64,000 nucleotides of DNA, taken from contig CM054154.1 of assembly GCA_028751875.1 (NCBI GenBank), positions 52,679,476 to 52,743,475 on the forward strand, written 5' to 3'. This DNA is from Rapana venosa (lineage: Eukaryota > Mollusca > Gastropoda > Neogastropoda > Muricidae). This document shows positions 1 through 12,390 of this stretch, in pieces. The number at the start of each line of letters is the position of its first letter. Position 1 is the stretch's first letter. The position numbers were made by a program, and so were the translations under genes. Under the pieces are notes generated by a model. The model did not search any database, was not told where the DNA came from, and saw only the letters and a program-made list of their open reading frames with translations.

Positions 1-110
1 TGCATTCAACTTTCTTACAGAGTCATGCAGCCAATAACTTTCAAAAGCTTAAACAAAATTCAAATATTTCACACCTTATATTAATTTCACCAAGCACGCA
101 CACGCACGCC

Positions 111-170
<60 letters not shown>

Positions 171-2400
171 GGTTGTAGGCTTTGGCAGGGTAAAGGGGAT
201 TTGGGGTGTTGAAAGGGAGGGGCGTTTTGAGATGAAAAAGTTAGGTTTGAAAAAAAATATGTCTTGGGTGGATTTAAAAGTGTCATAGTAGGCCTCTGTT
301 TAAGAGAGAGAGGAAGGTTTTTTCCCCGATTTGGGTGGGCCAGAAATACATAAAGGCGACGCCAAACGGTGGATGGTTTAAAACAGGGATTTTGTTTAAA
401 CACAAAGGGATTTTGCAGCCCGAGAGGAGGGAATGGAAGGAGTTTAAAAGGGTTTAAGACATTTACAGAGGTAGGAGGGTGCTTTTTTGGGGGAGACTTT
501 GTAACAGAGGGTATGGGTCTTTTTAAATTTTTCTCTCTTTTGGCACAGGCAACCAGTGGAAATGATCGCAAGAGGAATTTAAAGTGTTATTTTTTCTTTT
601 TGAGGACTGAGGGGAGCTGCAGAGTTTTGGGGATTACTTGGGGAAAAGGGGGGTGGGTGGGTTTCTGGAAACCCGTTAAAAAAGAAATTTCAATAAATCC
701 CGACGTGAGAGAATGGAAAAAAGCAACAAGTTTAGAGTTGCATCAATTTGGGGCAGGGACTTTGAATTGGACTGATACGCCGTAATTGGGTTTGTAGCCG
801 ACTGACAGGTTTTTGGGTGAAAGAAATTTTTTCATTTGACAGTGTGTTGTCGATAACAACTCCCAGTTCTTCAAGCAGTGGCAGAGGGGGCCGATGTATT
901 ACCGGAGTTCTATTGAAGTTGTTTTTTTAAAAGGAAAAGGGGTTTTTGGTTTTTTTGGTCCCCACAAGCATTTGGGTTCGGTTTTATCTGCGTTTAACTG
1001 TTTAAATTTTTTTGTATCATCCAGCTTTGGATATTTTAAAAACAGTAGGCCATATTTGTCAAGAGGGAAGGGAGGGTTTTCGGTGTAACATACTTTGAAT
1101 CGAGTCTTTTGCGTAAAAGTGATAGTTGATATGATGACGGTTTATTTTTATGTGGGTAGGGGGAACAGTATGGGGGAGTGAAAAGAACAGGACGGAGAAA
1201 TGATCCCTGCGGGACACCAAAATTCCAGTTTTTTGGGAGGTATTGACTGTATCTTGTTTCTGAGGGTGTCTGGAATTTGGTTTGGTGAAAGGGATGAACT
1301 GAACCAAAGGGGGGGCTGTGCCAGTAACACCGAATGTTTTTTTAAGACGGGGAAAAAGAAATTTAATTTGGCAATGTGTCAAAAAGCTGCGTTTAAATCG
1401 AGTAGGTGAGAAGGGGGGATTTTCCCCCTGTCAGAAGCAAAATAGAAGTGTATTTAGGGTTTTAGATAGGGGAGTTTCAGTGCAAATTTAAATTGTTTGT
1501 AAAACATCCAGTTTTTTGGTTCTTGAAGGGGAAATTGTCCCTATTTGTCAAAAAGAGAAGGCAGATTTTCAGGGGTATCAAATTTCTAAATTTCTGAGAG
1601 GGCTTTGGCATAGAAATGATGGTTGAAATTTATTTACGGTTTATTATTTATGAAAAGGGGGGCAGTGTTTTGAGGGTTTAAAAAGAACCGGACCGAGAAT
1701 GATTCCTTTTTGGGGCTCCACATTCCAGTTTTTGGTAGGGGATGATTGAAACTTTGGGCTATTTTTAACTATGTAAAAATCGCCTGTAAAGGTATGAAAT
1801 AAACCAAAGGGAGGGCTGTGCCCGTTTTAAAACCAATTTGTTTTTTTTTGAGACGGAAGAAGAAAGGAATGGGCTATAGTTCAAAGGCGCAGATAAGTCG
1901 AGAAAAAAGGGGAGAAAAGGAGATTTTCCCCGAGTCAGAAACGTAGAGGGGATATTTAAAGGTTTTTGGATTCGGTTTGGGTTTTAGTGCTGTGGTTGGT
2001 GCGAAGACAGACTGGAAAAGGGGAAGAAGATATTGGAATGAAAAGGGGGCGGGGTTTAGTTGTTTTAGAACTTTTTCAAGGACTTAAAAAGATAAAAAAG
2101 GTTTGGTTAGGAAAAAAGGCTGTAAATTTGTCGAATGTTGTGTTGGGGGTTTGTGCTTTTTAGTTCAGGTGTAACTATTGCCCGTTTTTAGTTTTTGATG
2201 GAAAAATTCCCGAAAGAAAAAGATGAGTTTATATTTTCGTGATAGTGGGGATAAGCTGTGGAATGCCCCTGAGTGGGGAAGAAAAAATATGGGGATGAAA
2301 GGGGGAAAGATCAGTTATTTTTTAAGCAGTGGCGATGTTTTTTCGGAATGACATGGGAAAATTTAGCTTTCATTTTTTGGGCATTGCAGCTGTGGTCTGG
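1..2400 (-). mobile_element. L2/CR1-type LINE, reverse transcriptase part (degraded)
   Basis: This is the reverse complement of the copies at 25,221-27,483. It includes the 3' UTR with a CA/TG microsatellite and the C-terminal 'KISTLCYKCLHQTAPS' type region, and the same partial tandem duplication of the RT module: the 5' part recurs on both sides of about 1,450. Fragments such as VTGTA, LVQF, YHFYAKDS and NLPSL survive in three frames on the minus strand. Frameshifts and homopolymer-extending changes make it non-coding. Confidence 0.8.
101..168. repeat. (CA)n microsatellite
   Basis: An almost pure CA run with a few CG-containing variants at its left end. It is the counterpart of the (TG)n at 27,314-27,400 in the other arm and belongs to the 3' UTR of the L2-type element. 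Confidence 0.95.
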
Positions 2401-2560
2401 GGTTTCTTGAAGGGGAATTTAGGTTTTTTATCCTTTATTCAATACTTTAGCTTCCAAAGTTTTTAAGGTATGGATGGTTCGATTTTCTTGCCCTCATAAT
2501 TATTCAATGTGATGCCATTGGCCTATTAGTCCCTCGCTGGGTTTTGGTTTTTCACTGGGG
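2400..2560 (-). mobile_element. RTE-like family 2 LINE, RT C-terminal fragment
   Basis: Reverse complement of 25,012-25,220. The shared text includes the segment reading 'KLMTN' and the stretch around 'ccaatggcatcatcattgaa' in the other arm. It is only a fragment, separated from the rest of the element (4,560-6,240) by the insertion block described next. Confidence 0.65.
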
Positions 2561-2877
2561 GCTGCATGCTATATGCCAAAGGGCTTTTAAGGTGAAATTT
2601 TAAAAACCCGGGCCCCAAGACAATTTTTTCAATTCTGAGAAATTTTTTCCCCTTGTTCAAATTTTATTTTTTTTTTCCCTTTCCTCAACAGCCCAAAAAA
2701 CCCCCCCGCCCCGCTGGAGTGTAAACCTTTATGTGTGTGCTTCTTTTTAAACTTCTTTAATTAATCGTCTTTTCCATTGTGAAATTAGAAAATGGGGTGT
2801 GTGTGTGTGCTGTTGGGTTTTTGTTGTTGGGTTTACTTACTTTTACGTTGTTCACTTTTTGTTGGGTATTAGACGCC

Positions 2878-2910
<33 letters not shown>

Positions 2911-3250
2911 AAATTTTTAAAAAAAAAACCCCCGGGAAGGGGATGTGGTTTTTTTTAAAAAAAAAAAAAACCCAAAAAACTTGTGTGTGTGTTTGCGCGT
3001 GTGTGATGTGAGAGAGAGGAAAATCCCTTTCGTTCAGGGTCTGTGTACATTTTTGGGGTTTTAGTGTGAGTGTTGCGGGCGCGCAGTTTGTATGGGTATG
3101 GCACGGTTTTGTAGGGGTGTGTGAAATTTTGGGGGGCGTTTTTTTGTGCGAGTTTTGTGTGTATTTGGGTTTTATATGCATTGTGTACGGTAATTGTTTG
3201 TTTTGGTTTTCATAGGTAACCCGTATACTTACATTGGGTTGGAATCTGTA
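2560..3250. repeat. Insertion block: L2 3' fragment, C30 tract, GT/CA-rich DNA
   Basis: Reverse complement of about 24,340-25,012. It contains a piece of L2 3' UTR, the two degraded hairpin motifs described at 24,725 and 24,804, an uninterrupted C30 tract at 2,876-2,905, and degraded CA/GT sequence to about 3,180. No coding sequence is seen. Confidence 0.7.
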
Positions 3251-3890
3251 GGCCGCCCCAGTTGGGGACGTTTAAAAAAAAATTTTTTTTTTTTTTTCTG
3301 CCCCATTTCGGTGTCCCCGTCCTCCCGTTCCCCCGCCGCTCAAATTTCCCAAACTCCCCCCCAAGCCAAAACCCCGAAATTTTTTATTTCTCTCCCCAGG
3401 GGGCGGGGGAAAAACCCAGGGAGCCCCTTTACTATCAGGCCGCCGTTTGGGGGCACCAGCCAGAGGGGCCCTGGCCCCTGCTCTGGGGCCCTTTGGGGGT
3501 GTTCAGGGGTGCCTTTTTCCCGAGTAAAAATAGCAAAGGCACCACCCCCTAAGCCCCCCCTAAAGGGCCCGGAAATTTGCTCAGTCGCGGAGCCCGACTG
3601 GTGAGTTGCCACCAGGTGGAAACCCCACAACCCTCCCTCCAACGACCCCTCCCCCGCGGGAAAACCCCAAACCCCCAAAAAATTTGACACAAACTCCCCC
3701 CAGGACAGAAGGGGTTTTGGGGGGAAAAAAAATTGAGGGGCACCGAGACCAAAAAAACTGGGGCCACCCCAAACAGAGGCAATTTTTTTAATTGGGATGA
3801 TGATCAATGGAAAAATGGGGATGAGGGAATTATGTTCTGTGGAAATGCTTTTGCTTGAGGGCTACTTGAAGGGTTTTTTACTCTACGTTT
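3250..3890 (-). mobile_element. Unclassified poly(A)-ended repeat (degraded)
   Basis: The poly-T at about 3,284-3,298 is the reverse of the poly(A) at 24,319-24,332. The body matches 23,795-24,318, including the section on tandem CCCAGCAGCAG-like text. GC-rich shadow ORFs in this stretch come from homopolymer-extended GC and are not genes. Confidence 0.6.
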
Positions 3891-4190
3891 TTCTATATTT
3901 AAAATTTTCCCCCCCTCAACCGGGGCCCGAGGATACAGACAAACCCGCAGTGTTGGTCAGGTAAATTTTTGGGAAAAACTCTCAAAATCGCATCCGTTTT
4001 TCGGATTTTAAGGGTCGACGTGTGGTTCCCAGTCTTTCCCATTTAAACCCCCAGCACCCCTACTTGGGTTTGGGGGCCCGGGGGGTCCGAAAAATCCCCA
4101 TGAAATTTTATGGGAAAACGAAAAACCCCCGACCCTTTCCCGTCCCTAACCCCGGGGCTAAAACCCTGCGGGCCCAAAGGGGGCTGGTTT
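3890..4190 (-). mobile_element. tRNA-derived SINE (degraded copy)
   Basis: Reverse complement of the SINE at 23,472-23,742. The A-box and B-box regions can be located by alignment but are corrupted here, so only the other arm shows the Pol III boxes clearly. Confidence 0.6.
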
Positions 4191-4214
4191 TAAAAAAAAA
4201 ATTTTAAATCATGT

Positions 4215-4560
4215 TAAAAAATCAAAGGGGGAAACAAATTTAACCCTTTAAAAGGAACAAAAAAAAATTTTTGTTATGTGGGCGTGAAGGGGGGCAAAGG
4301 GGTTTTGCGTGCATGCGTGCAAAAGGGGGTGTGGGGTAGACATTTGAATTTGTTAAAAAAAAACCCAAACCCACCACCTTTTTTATTGTAACGGGGTCTA
4401 AGTGAAAAGCTAAGATGAATGAAAAGGGGTTTTTATTTGTTTTCTGCAAGAAATAGCGTATATAAATTCCAAGTGTTATTAGTATTACTACTACTTTCTA
4501 CTACTCTACTTACACTTTCTTACACTATCTACTTTTATTATTTTTTATCATTTTATTTTC
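4215..4560 (+). mobile_element. L2-type 3' tail with degenerate TAC/TTA microsatellite
   Basis: Matches 23,110-23,465 in reverse complement. The conserved L2 tail is present around 4,450-4,475 (text 'atagcgtatataaattcc', corresponding to 'atagcgctatataaattcc'). It is followed by a broken (TAC/TTA)n run to about 4,560. Confidence 0.65.
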
Positions 4561-6240
4561 CAAAATTGCTTGCTTTTGCCTTGCTAGGCCATCAATGTCA
4601 TTCCCCAAAACTTAAGTTTGAATTGGCCCCGCCTCCAAAAGCTGACTGTTTCCTCATGTTTTTAAATGTGTCAGCCATTAAATTTTGCATAAGTAGATAT
4701 TAAATAGGGTGGGAGGGGAAACAGACATTTCCCTTTGGGGTAATCCGTTTTGGGTTCTGAACCACTTCTTAGTGGGTTTTGTCGTAGTGGATGGCTTTGT
4801 TCCCCTTTTAAAAGAAAAAATTTTATGGTTATTTATAAGGTTCCCCCTTGATGTTTTACAGCCTCATGGTTGCCCACAGGCTGCATGCCAGACTTGTCCA
4901 AACCCCTTTAAAGAATCCTTCCCAAAAAGTTGGGGGTTTTCAATATTTCTCTCAGGTATTTTTTAAGGTTTTAAAAAATTTGTTTGGGGTTTAATTTCCC
5001 TTTCCCGCTCTAAACCTGTTTTGTTCTTCTTTGATGATGTTTTAAACTTGGGGCCCTTTTGTCTGTTCAGGAAGATTTGAGCTTGGGGCTTTTCTTGGTA
5101 GCTGATCTGGCTGATGGTATGGTAGTTTTGACAAAAGTTGTAGGTTGCCTTTCTTTGGGAGAGTTTTTATCAGGGTTTTGTTCCCAAAGGGTTTTGATGG
5201 GGTATTGTCCACTCTTGTGCTTCTCTTTTTTAGTGTTTTTTAAATTCACTTTTAATTTTTTCCCGTGAATGGGGTTTTCTGTGATGGGGTTGGTGGAGGA
5301 CATTTAACACCCTTTGGGGGTTTCCCGTGGCTGTGTGAGGGTACAATTTTAGAGCATTTCTCTGTCCACCCTTTTAAAATTTTCTTGATCTTCTTGAGAC
5401 ATTTCCCTGCTTTGTCTTTGGGTGGTAGTTTGGGTTTTCCCTTGTTTTGGGTTTTTTCAGGTCTTTCACCGGTTTGGGAGGCTTTCTTGCTTTGTTATTT
5501 TGCGGTTTTCTTCGATGTATTTGATTGTTCTTCAATCCCTGTCTCCTTTGCTTTTCTTTATGCCTTTTTTTAAATTGTTGATTGGCTTTCTGTATAGCTT
5601 TGCACCTTTCCCCTTTTTCTTCAGGGTCTCTGTGTTTGTAAAAACCGCTTGAGGGAAAGTCTTTTGTGACCCGGGCTTTTTTTTTGGCCGGTGTTTGCCA
5701 AAAATACCATTAGCCCGTTTTAGTCATCGCAGTGTTAAAGCTTTTTTTCAAGGTATCTACCCCGGTGTCCTAGTTATTTGAGGAAAAAAAGGGGTGGGGG
5801 AAATTTTTCCACTATTATTTCTTTGAGGTTTTCTGCTATGATTGTTTTCCTTGACTTTTTTCAAGATTGCATTTTTCCCCAAAATTTTCCCCGCCTCTTA
5901 ATTCTCTTAAAGCAGAAATCCCAAACCCGGGATTTATCACAAAACCCCAGGGGGGCTTCCAATGTCTTCTCCCGGAAAAACTCTTGGTCTTTGCAACATT
6001 GGGGGACTTGATTGAAAGCGTTGTTGGACCATGGTAGGGCTAAAGGGTTTTGGGGTGATTCCTTTTAGGCCCTGCAAAAACCCGCATCTAAAATGGTTTT
6101 GGGGGACCAAATTTTGTTTCTACCTTCAGGTTTTTCGCAAATGGCAAATTCCCAAGGCCCCAAGCCTTTTCATTGATTTTCATGGGGTTTCAGTATTTGC
6201 CCCAATCCCTTTTTCCCAAAATTTGTTTGCCCTGTTCTTA
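4560..6240 (-). mobile_element. RTE-like family 2 LINE (degraded copy)
   Basis: Reverse complement of 21,490-23,110. Clearest anchors are the block around 5,060-5,220, which reads back as the 'LPKKGNLQ' region of the RT, and 6,219-6,240, which matches the endonuclease start near 21,500. Homopolymer-type damage is heavy and no reading frame persists. Confidence 0.75.
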
Positions 6241-6770
6241 AAAAAAAAAATCATTACCTTTCAAATCAATAAAAAGAAGGAAAAGTTTAAAAACATGGAA
6301 AATTCAGTAATACAGGGGCCCAAAGGGCAAACAACCAAACACAAAATGAGTTGTCAAAGAATCACAATTTTTATCGTTTTACATGGTTTAAAATTTTATT
6401 AAAAAAGTTTCCAAATTTTATAGATTCCCTTTGGTGTAAAGGGGTTTTTTTTTGTACAAGATCGTTTTAGGGGTTTCTTTGATATTCATTTTGATTGTTG
6501 AAAAAGGAAGATTTTTAAAGAGCTATTAAGTCATTGTCGAAACGTCGACATGTGGGAAACAGGAAAGGGAAAAAAGCTTGCCTGGGTTTCGTCAGATATA
6601 TTTTTTGGGTTGGCACACATATGCATTTTTAAAAAAAAAAGCAATTGACTTTTCATCCCGACAATATTACTCATTTCCCTTTTTAGGAATACCCAAAGGG
6701 TATAGCTACAATGAGTACCAAAAAAAAATTTAATCATAATTGTCGTTGTCAAGAAAAAGATTTATAAATT
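6241..6770 (-). repeat. Copy of the Tx1/L1-like 3' flank
   Basis: Reverse complement of about 21,010-21,490. AT-rich, with no recognisable coding sequence. In the other arm it follows the end of the Tx1/L1-like ORF and probably includes its 3' UTR. Confidence 0.5.
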
Positions 6771-8222
6771 TTCATTTGGGAATTTTAGTTTTAAAATTTT
6801 TAAATCGTACTCAACTTTTACTAAGTTTTGTAAATTTAAAACCCTTTTTTTCCCCGAAAAATTTGTAAATGCATTTTTTTTGCAGTGCTCCAGCTTTTCC
6901 CTTTCATATTTTCTATTTTTTTGGTCATCCAGAAAAAAACCCCAAAAATTGGTTTTTTTTTACCAATTTCCAAATTTTTTGTGGGAAAATTTGAACTTTT
7001 TAACCGTTTTTTTTAAGCAAAAAACTTCATCAGTTTTTTTAAAATTTCATCAGTGCCAAAAAATTTTCCCAGTTCCACATTTAAAGGGTTTAATCTCTCG
7101 CAATGTAGCAGTTGTGTTTTTTAAAATCCTTCAAGTTCTTTCGAAAATCTGTTTCCAAAATGAAGCTCCCTAAAAAAAATGGGTTTTTGGTGTCTTTTTT
7201 CCTTGGCACAAAAATTTTTCAGGGTTTTCATTATCTGAACTTTTATTTTTCTTTAGTATTTTTGTTTTTTCGTGACTAATTTCTATACCAAGTTTTATTT
7301 TTAAAAACCCTTTCAAATTTTAAATTTTTTTAATTTTATTTGTCAATTTTAATACTCTGTGCCAAATCATTGGAATGTTAAAACTGTCTCCCCAATTACG
7401 GGAAAAATTTAAAGTCGAAATTTTTATTTTGCAATCATTTCATCAATTTTAAAAAATATTTGGGGTCCCTTTTTCAGTTTTGATTTTAATCTCTAGAGTA
7501 TTTGTCCTGTCCCCTTTCCCTTAAATTGGGCCCTCCAGTTTTATATTTTTAATTCTCGCATAGTCTTTGGGGTTTATATTACAGCTAATATAATGCAAAA
7601 GTTTTTGTTTGTACTTCTTTGTTTTTTAAATTTTTTATGAGTTTTGAAATCCCCTTATCTTTCAGTAAGTGTTTAACCAAAAGTAATTTGTTTTAAGCTC
7701 ACTTTTTATGATAAATGCATTGGTCTACCACTTTGAATTTTTCATTGTGAAAAACTTGTTCTGCCAAAATCTGTTACTTATCCTTTGGATCCACTTGTCT
7801 GCAAAATGTTTCATATGAGCGAAACACGTCTTTCCAAAATGCATTGGTTTTACATTTTGAAAACAGTTTTGAGCCCATCCAATCTACATCATTTATATCA
7901 GTACACAGTGAATGCACTATTAATCTCCACTTTGTTTCTGTGTATAAACTTTTAAAATCCACGCAAGTTTCAGTGATTGTATAATATACTCTGATATTTG
8001 GTATACGTATTCCGCCTTTTTGAATGCTTTGCACCGAATATTCCCTTTTTATTTTATCTTATTTTATCCATTGTTTTGCAACTGGGCAACTTGAGCATCT
8101 GGAGGATTTGGCAATAAAATCCATACGTATACTAACTTTGAGAGTTCTAGTTATTTAAGCACTGCTACTCTATCCGAAGGTGTTATTAATCTTTTTGGCC
8201 ATATTTTAAATAGTTTTTTTAA
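6770..8222 (-). mobile_element. Tx1/L1-like LINE ORF2, C-terminal part
   Basis: Reverse complement of 19,590-21,010. The cleanest piece is 7,774-8,034 on the minus strand, an 86-residue ORF with GGIRIPN and a Trp-rich 'TETKWRL' segment, better preserved than its partner in the other arm. Upstream on the plus strand (6,880-7,700) lies the zinc-knuckle part, strongly corrupted. Its junction with RTE sequence at about 8,222 is identical in both arms. Confidence 0.75.
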
Positions 8223-9038
8223 ACTTCATATTCTTCTTTTCTTTTTTCTTAGTCCTTATAGCTCCTAGTGGAGCATAGGGCCTCAACAGCGTCCCTCCCC
8301 TTCTCCTGTCTCTGGCAAAGGGGCTTGGCCTTTCCATGTCAGGGGTGGAGTCTCTCAGCTCACTTGCAGGCTTCTCCTCCAGGTCTGTTTGGGGCGCCCT
8401 CTCTTCCTTTTCCCCTGCGGCTTCCACTCGAGCGCTTGTCGGGTGATGTTGCAAGGATCCTTCCATAAGGTGTGGCCGACCCAACGCCACTTTCGCCGCC
8501 TTACTTGGACTTCCATAGGCTGTTGGTTCGCCCTCATCCACAGGTCGGTACTTGGTACTCTGTCGAACCATCTGAGATGAAGGATCTGCCGGAGACATCC
8601 GTTGATGAAAGTCTGGATCTTGGAGGAGCTGGTGTTGATGACCCGCCAAGTTTCTGACCCGTAGAGAAGCACAGACTTAACGTTGGAGTTGAAAATCCTG
8701 AGCTTGGTGGTTGTGGAGATCGATTGTTCTCCATACGGGTTTCAAGATGGCAAATCCTTTGGGGTGCTTTCTTTATTCTTGCCTTGATGTCTTCGTCTGT
8801 GCCTCCTATCTGGCTGGGTCTTACTGCCCCGGTACACAAATTCACTGACATCCTCTACTGCTTTCCAGAGATGGGGGACAGGAGCCTCTTGCTGGTTGTT
8901 TGGTACGCAGTAGCTTGATCTTCTCTTGACTGATCCTGAGGCCAACAGTCAGCTGTGGTATCTAGGGCAGTGACTTTGCTTTGGAGGCTGAGGCGGGGGG
9001 ATAGAGAGCCGGCATCGCAAAACGGTCTTCCGTTTGTA
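8222..9038 (-). mobile_element. RTE-clade LINE, C-terminal part of the RT ORF
   Basis: Minus strand. The 105-residue reading frame at 8,355-8,672 keeps LLYGSETWRV, FINGCLRQIL, RRRKWRWVGH and KRKRGRPKQTW, the conserved tail of RTE-clade polymerases downstream of the catalytic core. It is the counterpart of 18,840-19,560 and is less damaged there than the other arm, where bases are missing in the SETWRV block. It is cut off by the assembly gap, so its RT core is not seen. Confidence 0.85.
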
Positions 9039-9538
9039 NNNNNNNNNNNNNNNNNNNNNNNNNNNNNNNNNNNNNNNNNNNNNNNNNNNNNNNNNNNNNN
9101 NNNNNNNNNNNNNNNNNNNNNNNNNNNNNNNNNNNNNNNNNNNNNNNNNNNNNNNNNNNNNNNNNNNNNNNNNNNNNNNNNNNNNNNNNNNNNNNNNNNN
9201 NNNNNNNNNNNNNNNNNNNNNNNNNNNNNNNNNNNNNNNNNNNNNNNNNNNNNNNNNNNNNNNNNNNNNNNNNNNNNNNNNNNNNNNNNNNNNNNNNNNN
9301 NNNNNNNNNNNNNNNNNNNNNNNNNNNNNNNNNNNNNNNNNNNNNNNNNNNNNNNNNNNNNNNNNNNNNNNNNNNNNNNNNNNNNNNNNNNNNNNNNNNN
9401 NNNNNNNNNNNNNNNNNNNNNNNNNNNNNNNNNNNNNNNNNNNNNNNNNNNNNNNNNNNNNNNNNNNNNNNNNNNNNNNNNNNNNNNNNNNNNNNNNNNN
9501 NNNNNNNNNNNNNNNNNNNNNNNNNNNNNNNNNNNNNN
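9039..9538. other. Assembly gap (500 N)
   Basis: Exactly 500 N. The round number suggests a placeholder scaffold gap rather than a measured distance. It lies at the inner end of the left inverted arm, so the true loop boundary is hidden. Reading frames drawn across it are meaningless. Confidence 0.99.
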
Positions 9539-12180
9539 CAAAAAAAATAAAGTATAGAAAAGCATTTGGAAATAACTTTAAATATTTGTTAAATCATGGA
9601 AGCAAAATACGAAAACAGATTGCTGATAGCTATGAAGGATTTAGAGGAAGATGTAACAATGCCCTTGAAAATTTGTAAATTGTCTAAAGATGCCAGCATA
9701 TGAAATGTTAAGAAAACCCGGGTTTTAACAAAAAGAAAAGATCAGCATGGTTTGATGATGAGTGTAAAACAATTAAAAAAGAAACTAGAAGAAAACCCGA
9801 AAGGAAGAAGATAGAACTATTTATGTTGAAGCTAGAAAGAGGTATAAGCAGTTGCTAAAAGACAAGAAACTCACTTATAACAGGCAACAAACTGAAAAGT
9901 TAGCAACTGAGGCTTACAGTCCCTTTATTTTTTGGGAAAGGGAAATTTTACGTCGATTGGGTCTTGGAAATAATAAAAGAATTAAAAACAATATTACCAA
10001 AAATGACGGGTTTAACCACTTTAAAAAGGTTTTTCAGGTTAATGATAATGAATGTTATTGATGAATTGACTTTTGTAAATATTTATCTCGGAAATAGCCC
10101 ATGATTTAAAAACAAAAAGATAACGAATTTATTCATGCTATAAGAAGACTGAAAAACAACAAAGCAAGTGGTGTTGATGAAATTTCTGCAGAAATGCTAA
10201 AAAATGGTGGTTCAAAAGTAAATGTATTTTTGGTAAAGTTATTTAATGTAATTTTTGACCAAGGCATATACCCACAAGAATGGTCTAAAGCCATACTTAT
10301 TCCTCTATATAAGAAAGGAGATCCTGATGATGTTGATAACTATAGAGGAGTGTCTCTTTTAAGTATAGTATCTCAGAATGTCAGGCAGGTTTTCGTCAAA
10401 CATATTCAACAGTTGATCAGATATTTACTTTGTACACAGCTATTCAGAGCTATATGACTAAAAACAAGGAAGAAAACTGTATGTTGCATTTGTAGATTTA
10501 AAAAAAGGCCTTCGACACAGTTGAACATAACAGGTTATTGCGTTATATCAAAGATCAAGGTGTGAAAGGTAAATTTTTTGTATCACTTAGGGCTATGTAT
10601 AAGTCATTATCAGCATGTATACAGCGAATTCTGAATTAAATTTAAAATGTTTCAAACCCACATGGGAGTAAGGCAGGATGTGTGCTAAACCCCACGTTGT
10701 TTTCTATGTTTATAAATCATTAGCAAAAATTATGAATGAAAAAGGTAGCATGGTGCTCATATGTTTCCAGATGTTTTTGAATTGTTTTTCCTATTATTTT
10801 CTGATGATGTTGCATTAATTTTTAACTACACCGACTGGTTTACAAAATCAATTAAAGGTCTTAGAAACTTGTTGTAATAATATAAAATTAAGTTTAAACA
10901 TAGAAAAAAACCAAAGTTTAAGGGTTTCAAAAAGGGGGGATCCTTGGGACAACAAAAAAAAGGGTTCTTTGAAAAAAAAGGGTTAAAGGGGTATTAAAAT
11001 TTTGTTTTTTGGGGATTTAATTAAAACGCCTATAAATGCAAAAAGGGGGTAAAACACATTTGGTTAAAAAGGAAAAAAAAGCATTTACACAGTTTAACCC
11101 AAAAGTTTTTCAAATTTCCCCAAGGGGAAATGACTGTAAACACATTTTTTAAAAATTTTCGATACCAAAATCCGGCAATATTTTTTAATTCACTAAAATT
11201 TTGGGGGTTAAAATTTCTAGAACTTTGGGGGAAAAATCATCAATGGGGTTTGGGGCAAAAATTCTTAGGTGTGCCCAAACCCCAAATTTTAAATTGGTGA
11301 AGGAATCTCGGGTTCCCTTTGAATGAAATACATATTTTCATCAAAGTTTCGGGTTTAAATTACTACACATGGATTCTAAATTCCACATAAACCCTATATA
11401 TTTTTTTGGGTTAGATAAAAAGGGAAAAAATGGGGGTCTCAAAAACCCAAAAAAAATTATCCCAAAACGGGGAAAATATTTTTGGGTTTAAAACCCAAAG
11501 GGTGGGAGACGAAAAATTTCTTACTCCCTTTTAAAAACAAGATTTAAAAATTTGGGTTTTCCCGGGAAATGGACTCACCATCGGGGATCGTAATAATATA
11601 TTTTTAGAAACTTTAAACTTTTTTTAAAAGAAGAAAAAATTTTCCTGAAATGGATACAAAATTTTTTCCCGTTAAATTTCCCAAAGAACATTCAATGTTC
11701 TCCCCACTAAACAAAAATATACACGCAAATAGAATTCAAATTTAAGAAAGCAATGCCCTGTTTGAAAAGCCAAATAAGAATAAAAAACATTTTTTTTTTA
11801 ATGGCCCAGCCCTATGAAATTTGAAAAAAATTTTCCCTAAAAGATTCGAAAAGTTTTCCCCTTTCCCACTGTTACCCCAAACCACGGGTTTCTACTGATA
11901 ACAAAATTTTAACCCTCGATTTTTTTTTCCCCATGAAAACCCAAAAAATAAGAAAACTTTCTAGAAATTTATCATTATATTGATGAATCCCTACATTCAA
12001 AACATTGCCAAATTTTGACGAAGTGAATTATTTGTGATATTTTTCAAGAAAATTTGGATGAAAATTTTCCCTTGTTTTTTAATTCGCTGCATTGTTTCAT
12101 ATTTTATCGTTAAGAAAAGTTTAAACCACTTATGTCAATCCCCACCCTATGCCCACCTTTCTTTTGTTTTTGGGGCCAAA
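9539..12180 (+). mobile_element. LINE of unresolved clade ('family 3'), endonuclease-RT linker to C-terminus
   Basis: The first readable part is the linker before the RT ('SAWFDDECK' near 9,745). The RT fingers follow at 10,140-10,360 with NNKASGVDEISAEML and WSKAILIPLYKKGDP. A short deletion near 10,370 joins the 'LLSIVS' segment to the 'QAGFR' segment. The palm reads as a frame-slipped VDFKKAFDTVEH (10,490-10,530), then GVRQ (10,665), and the catalytic FSDDVAL at 10,796-10,816 keeps both Asp. From about 10,900 on, the sequence is heavily corrupted, but the ELWG...ILGV-type C-terminal region is traceable at 11,200-11,450. It is dead, with many frameshifts and stops. A reversed copy lies at 58,800-60,540. 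I cannot place it firmly in a clade. Confidence 0.75.
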
Positions 12181-12390
12181 GGGCCGTTTGTCCCGTAAAA
12201 TTTCCTAAAGGGCTCTGGGGGAAAGGTTACCTCACCTGGTTTTTGGGGAAAAAACCCTTACTGGGGGGGTTGTAAGGCTACAAACTTTTGGGTTTGGGGG
12301 CGCCCCCCCTGCTCTCTGTGCCCCAGGGAAATCCTGCTGTCCAGGGGTGCGCTACGCTTTTTCACGGGGTCCTTCATTTCTTTTCTTTTT
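12180..12390. other. Unassigned GC-richer spacer
   Basis: About 210 bases between the LINE and the SINE, with text such as 'ggggtgcgctacgc'. No reading frame or known family is recognised. It may be a further repeat fragment. Confidence 0.3.

Larger units (their letters stand above)
1..9038. repeat. Left arm of a large inverted repeat
   Basis: Read as reverse complement, this stretch follows 18,780-27,483 in order. Base 1 matches 27,483, the C tract at 2,876 matches the G tract ending at 24,724, the junction at about 8,222 matches about 19,590, and 9,038 falls near 18,780. Shared nested-insertion junctions show that one already-nested locus was copied, rather than the same families inserting independently. 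The arm is poorly preserved from 1 to about 7,700 and clean from about 7,750 to 9,038. It continues beyond the left edge. Confidence 0.9.

Noticed and set aside
41..571. 176-residue minus-strand ORF with a long Val-Cys tract
   Set aside because: The tract is the translated CA microsatellite and the rest is corrupted L2 3' UTR.
3194..3807. Overlapping GC-rich Pro/Gly ORFs
   Set aside because: Homopolymer-extended copy of the poly(A)-ended repeat; frames exist only because of C/G runs.
8855..9678. Long ORFs across 9,039-9,538
   Set aside because: They consist of X residues from the N gap and have no meaning.
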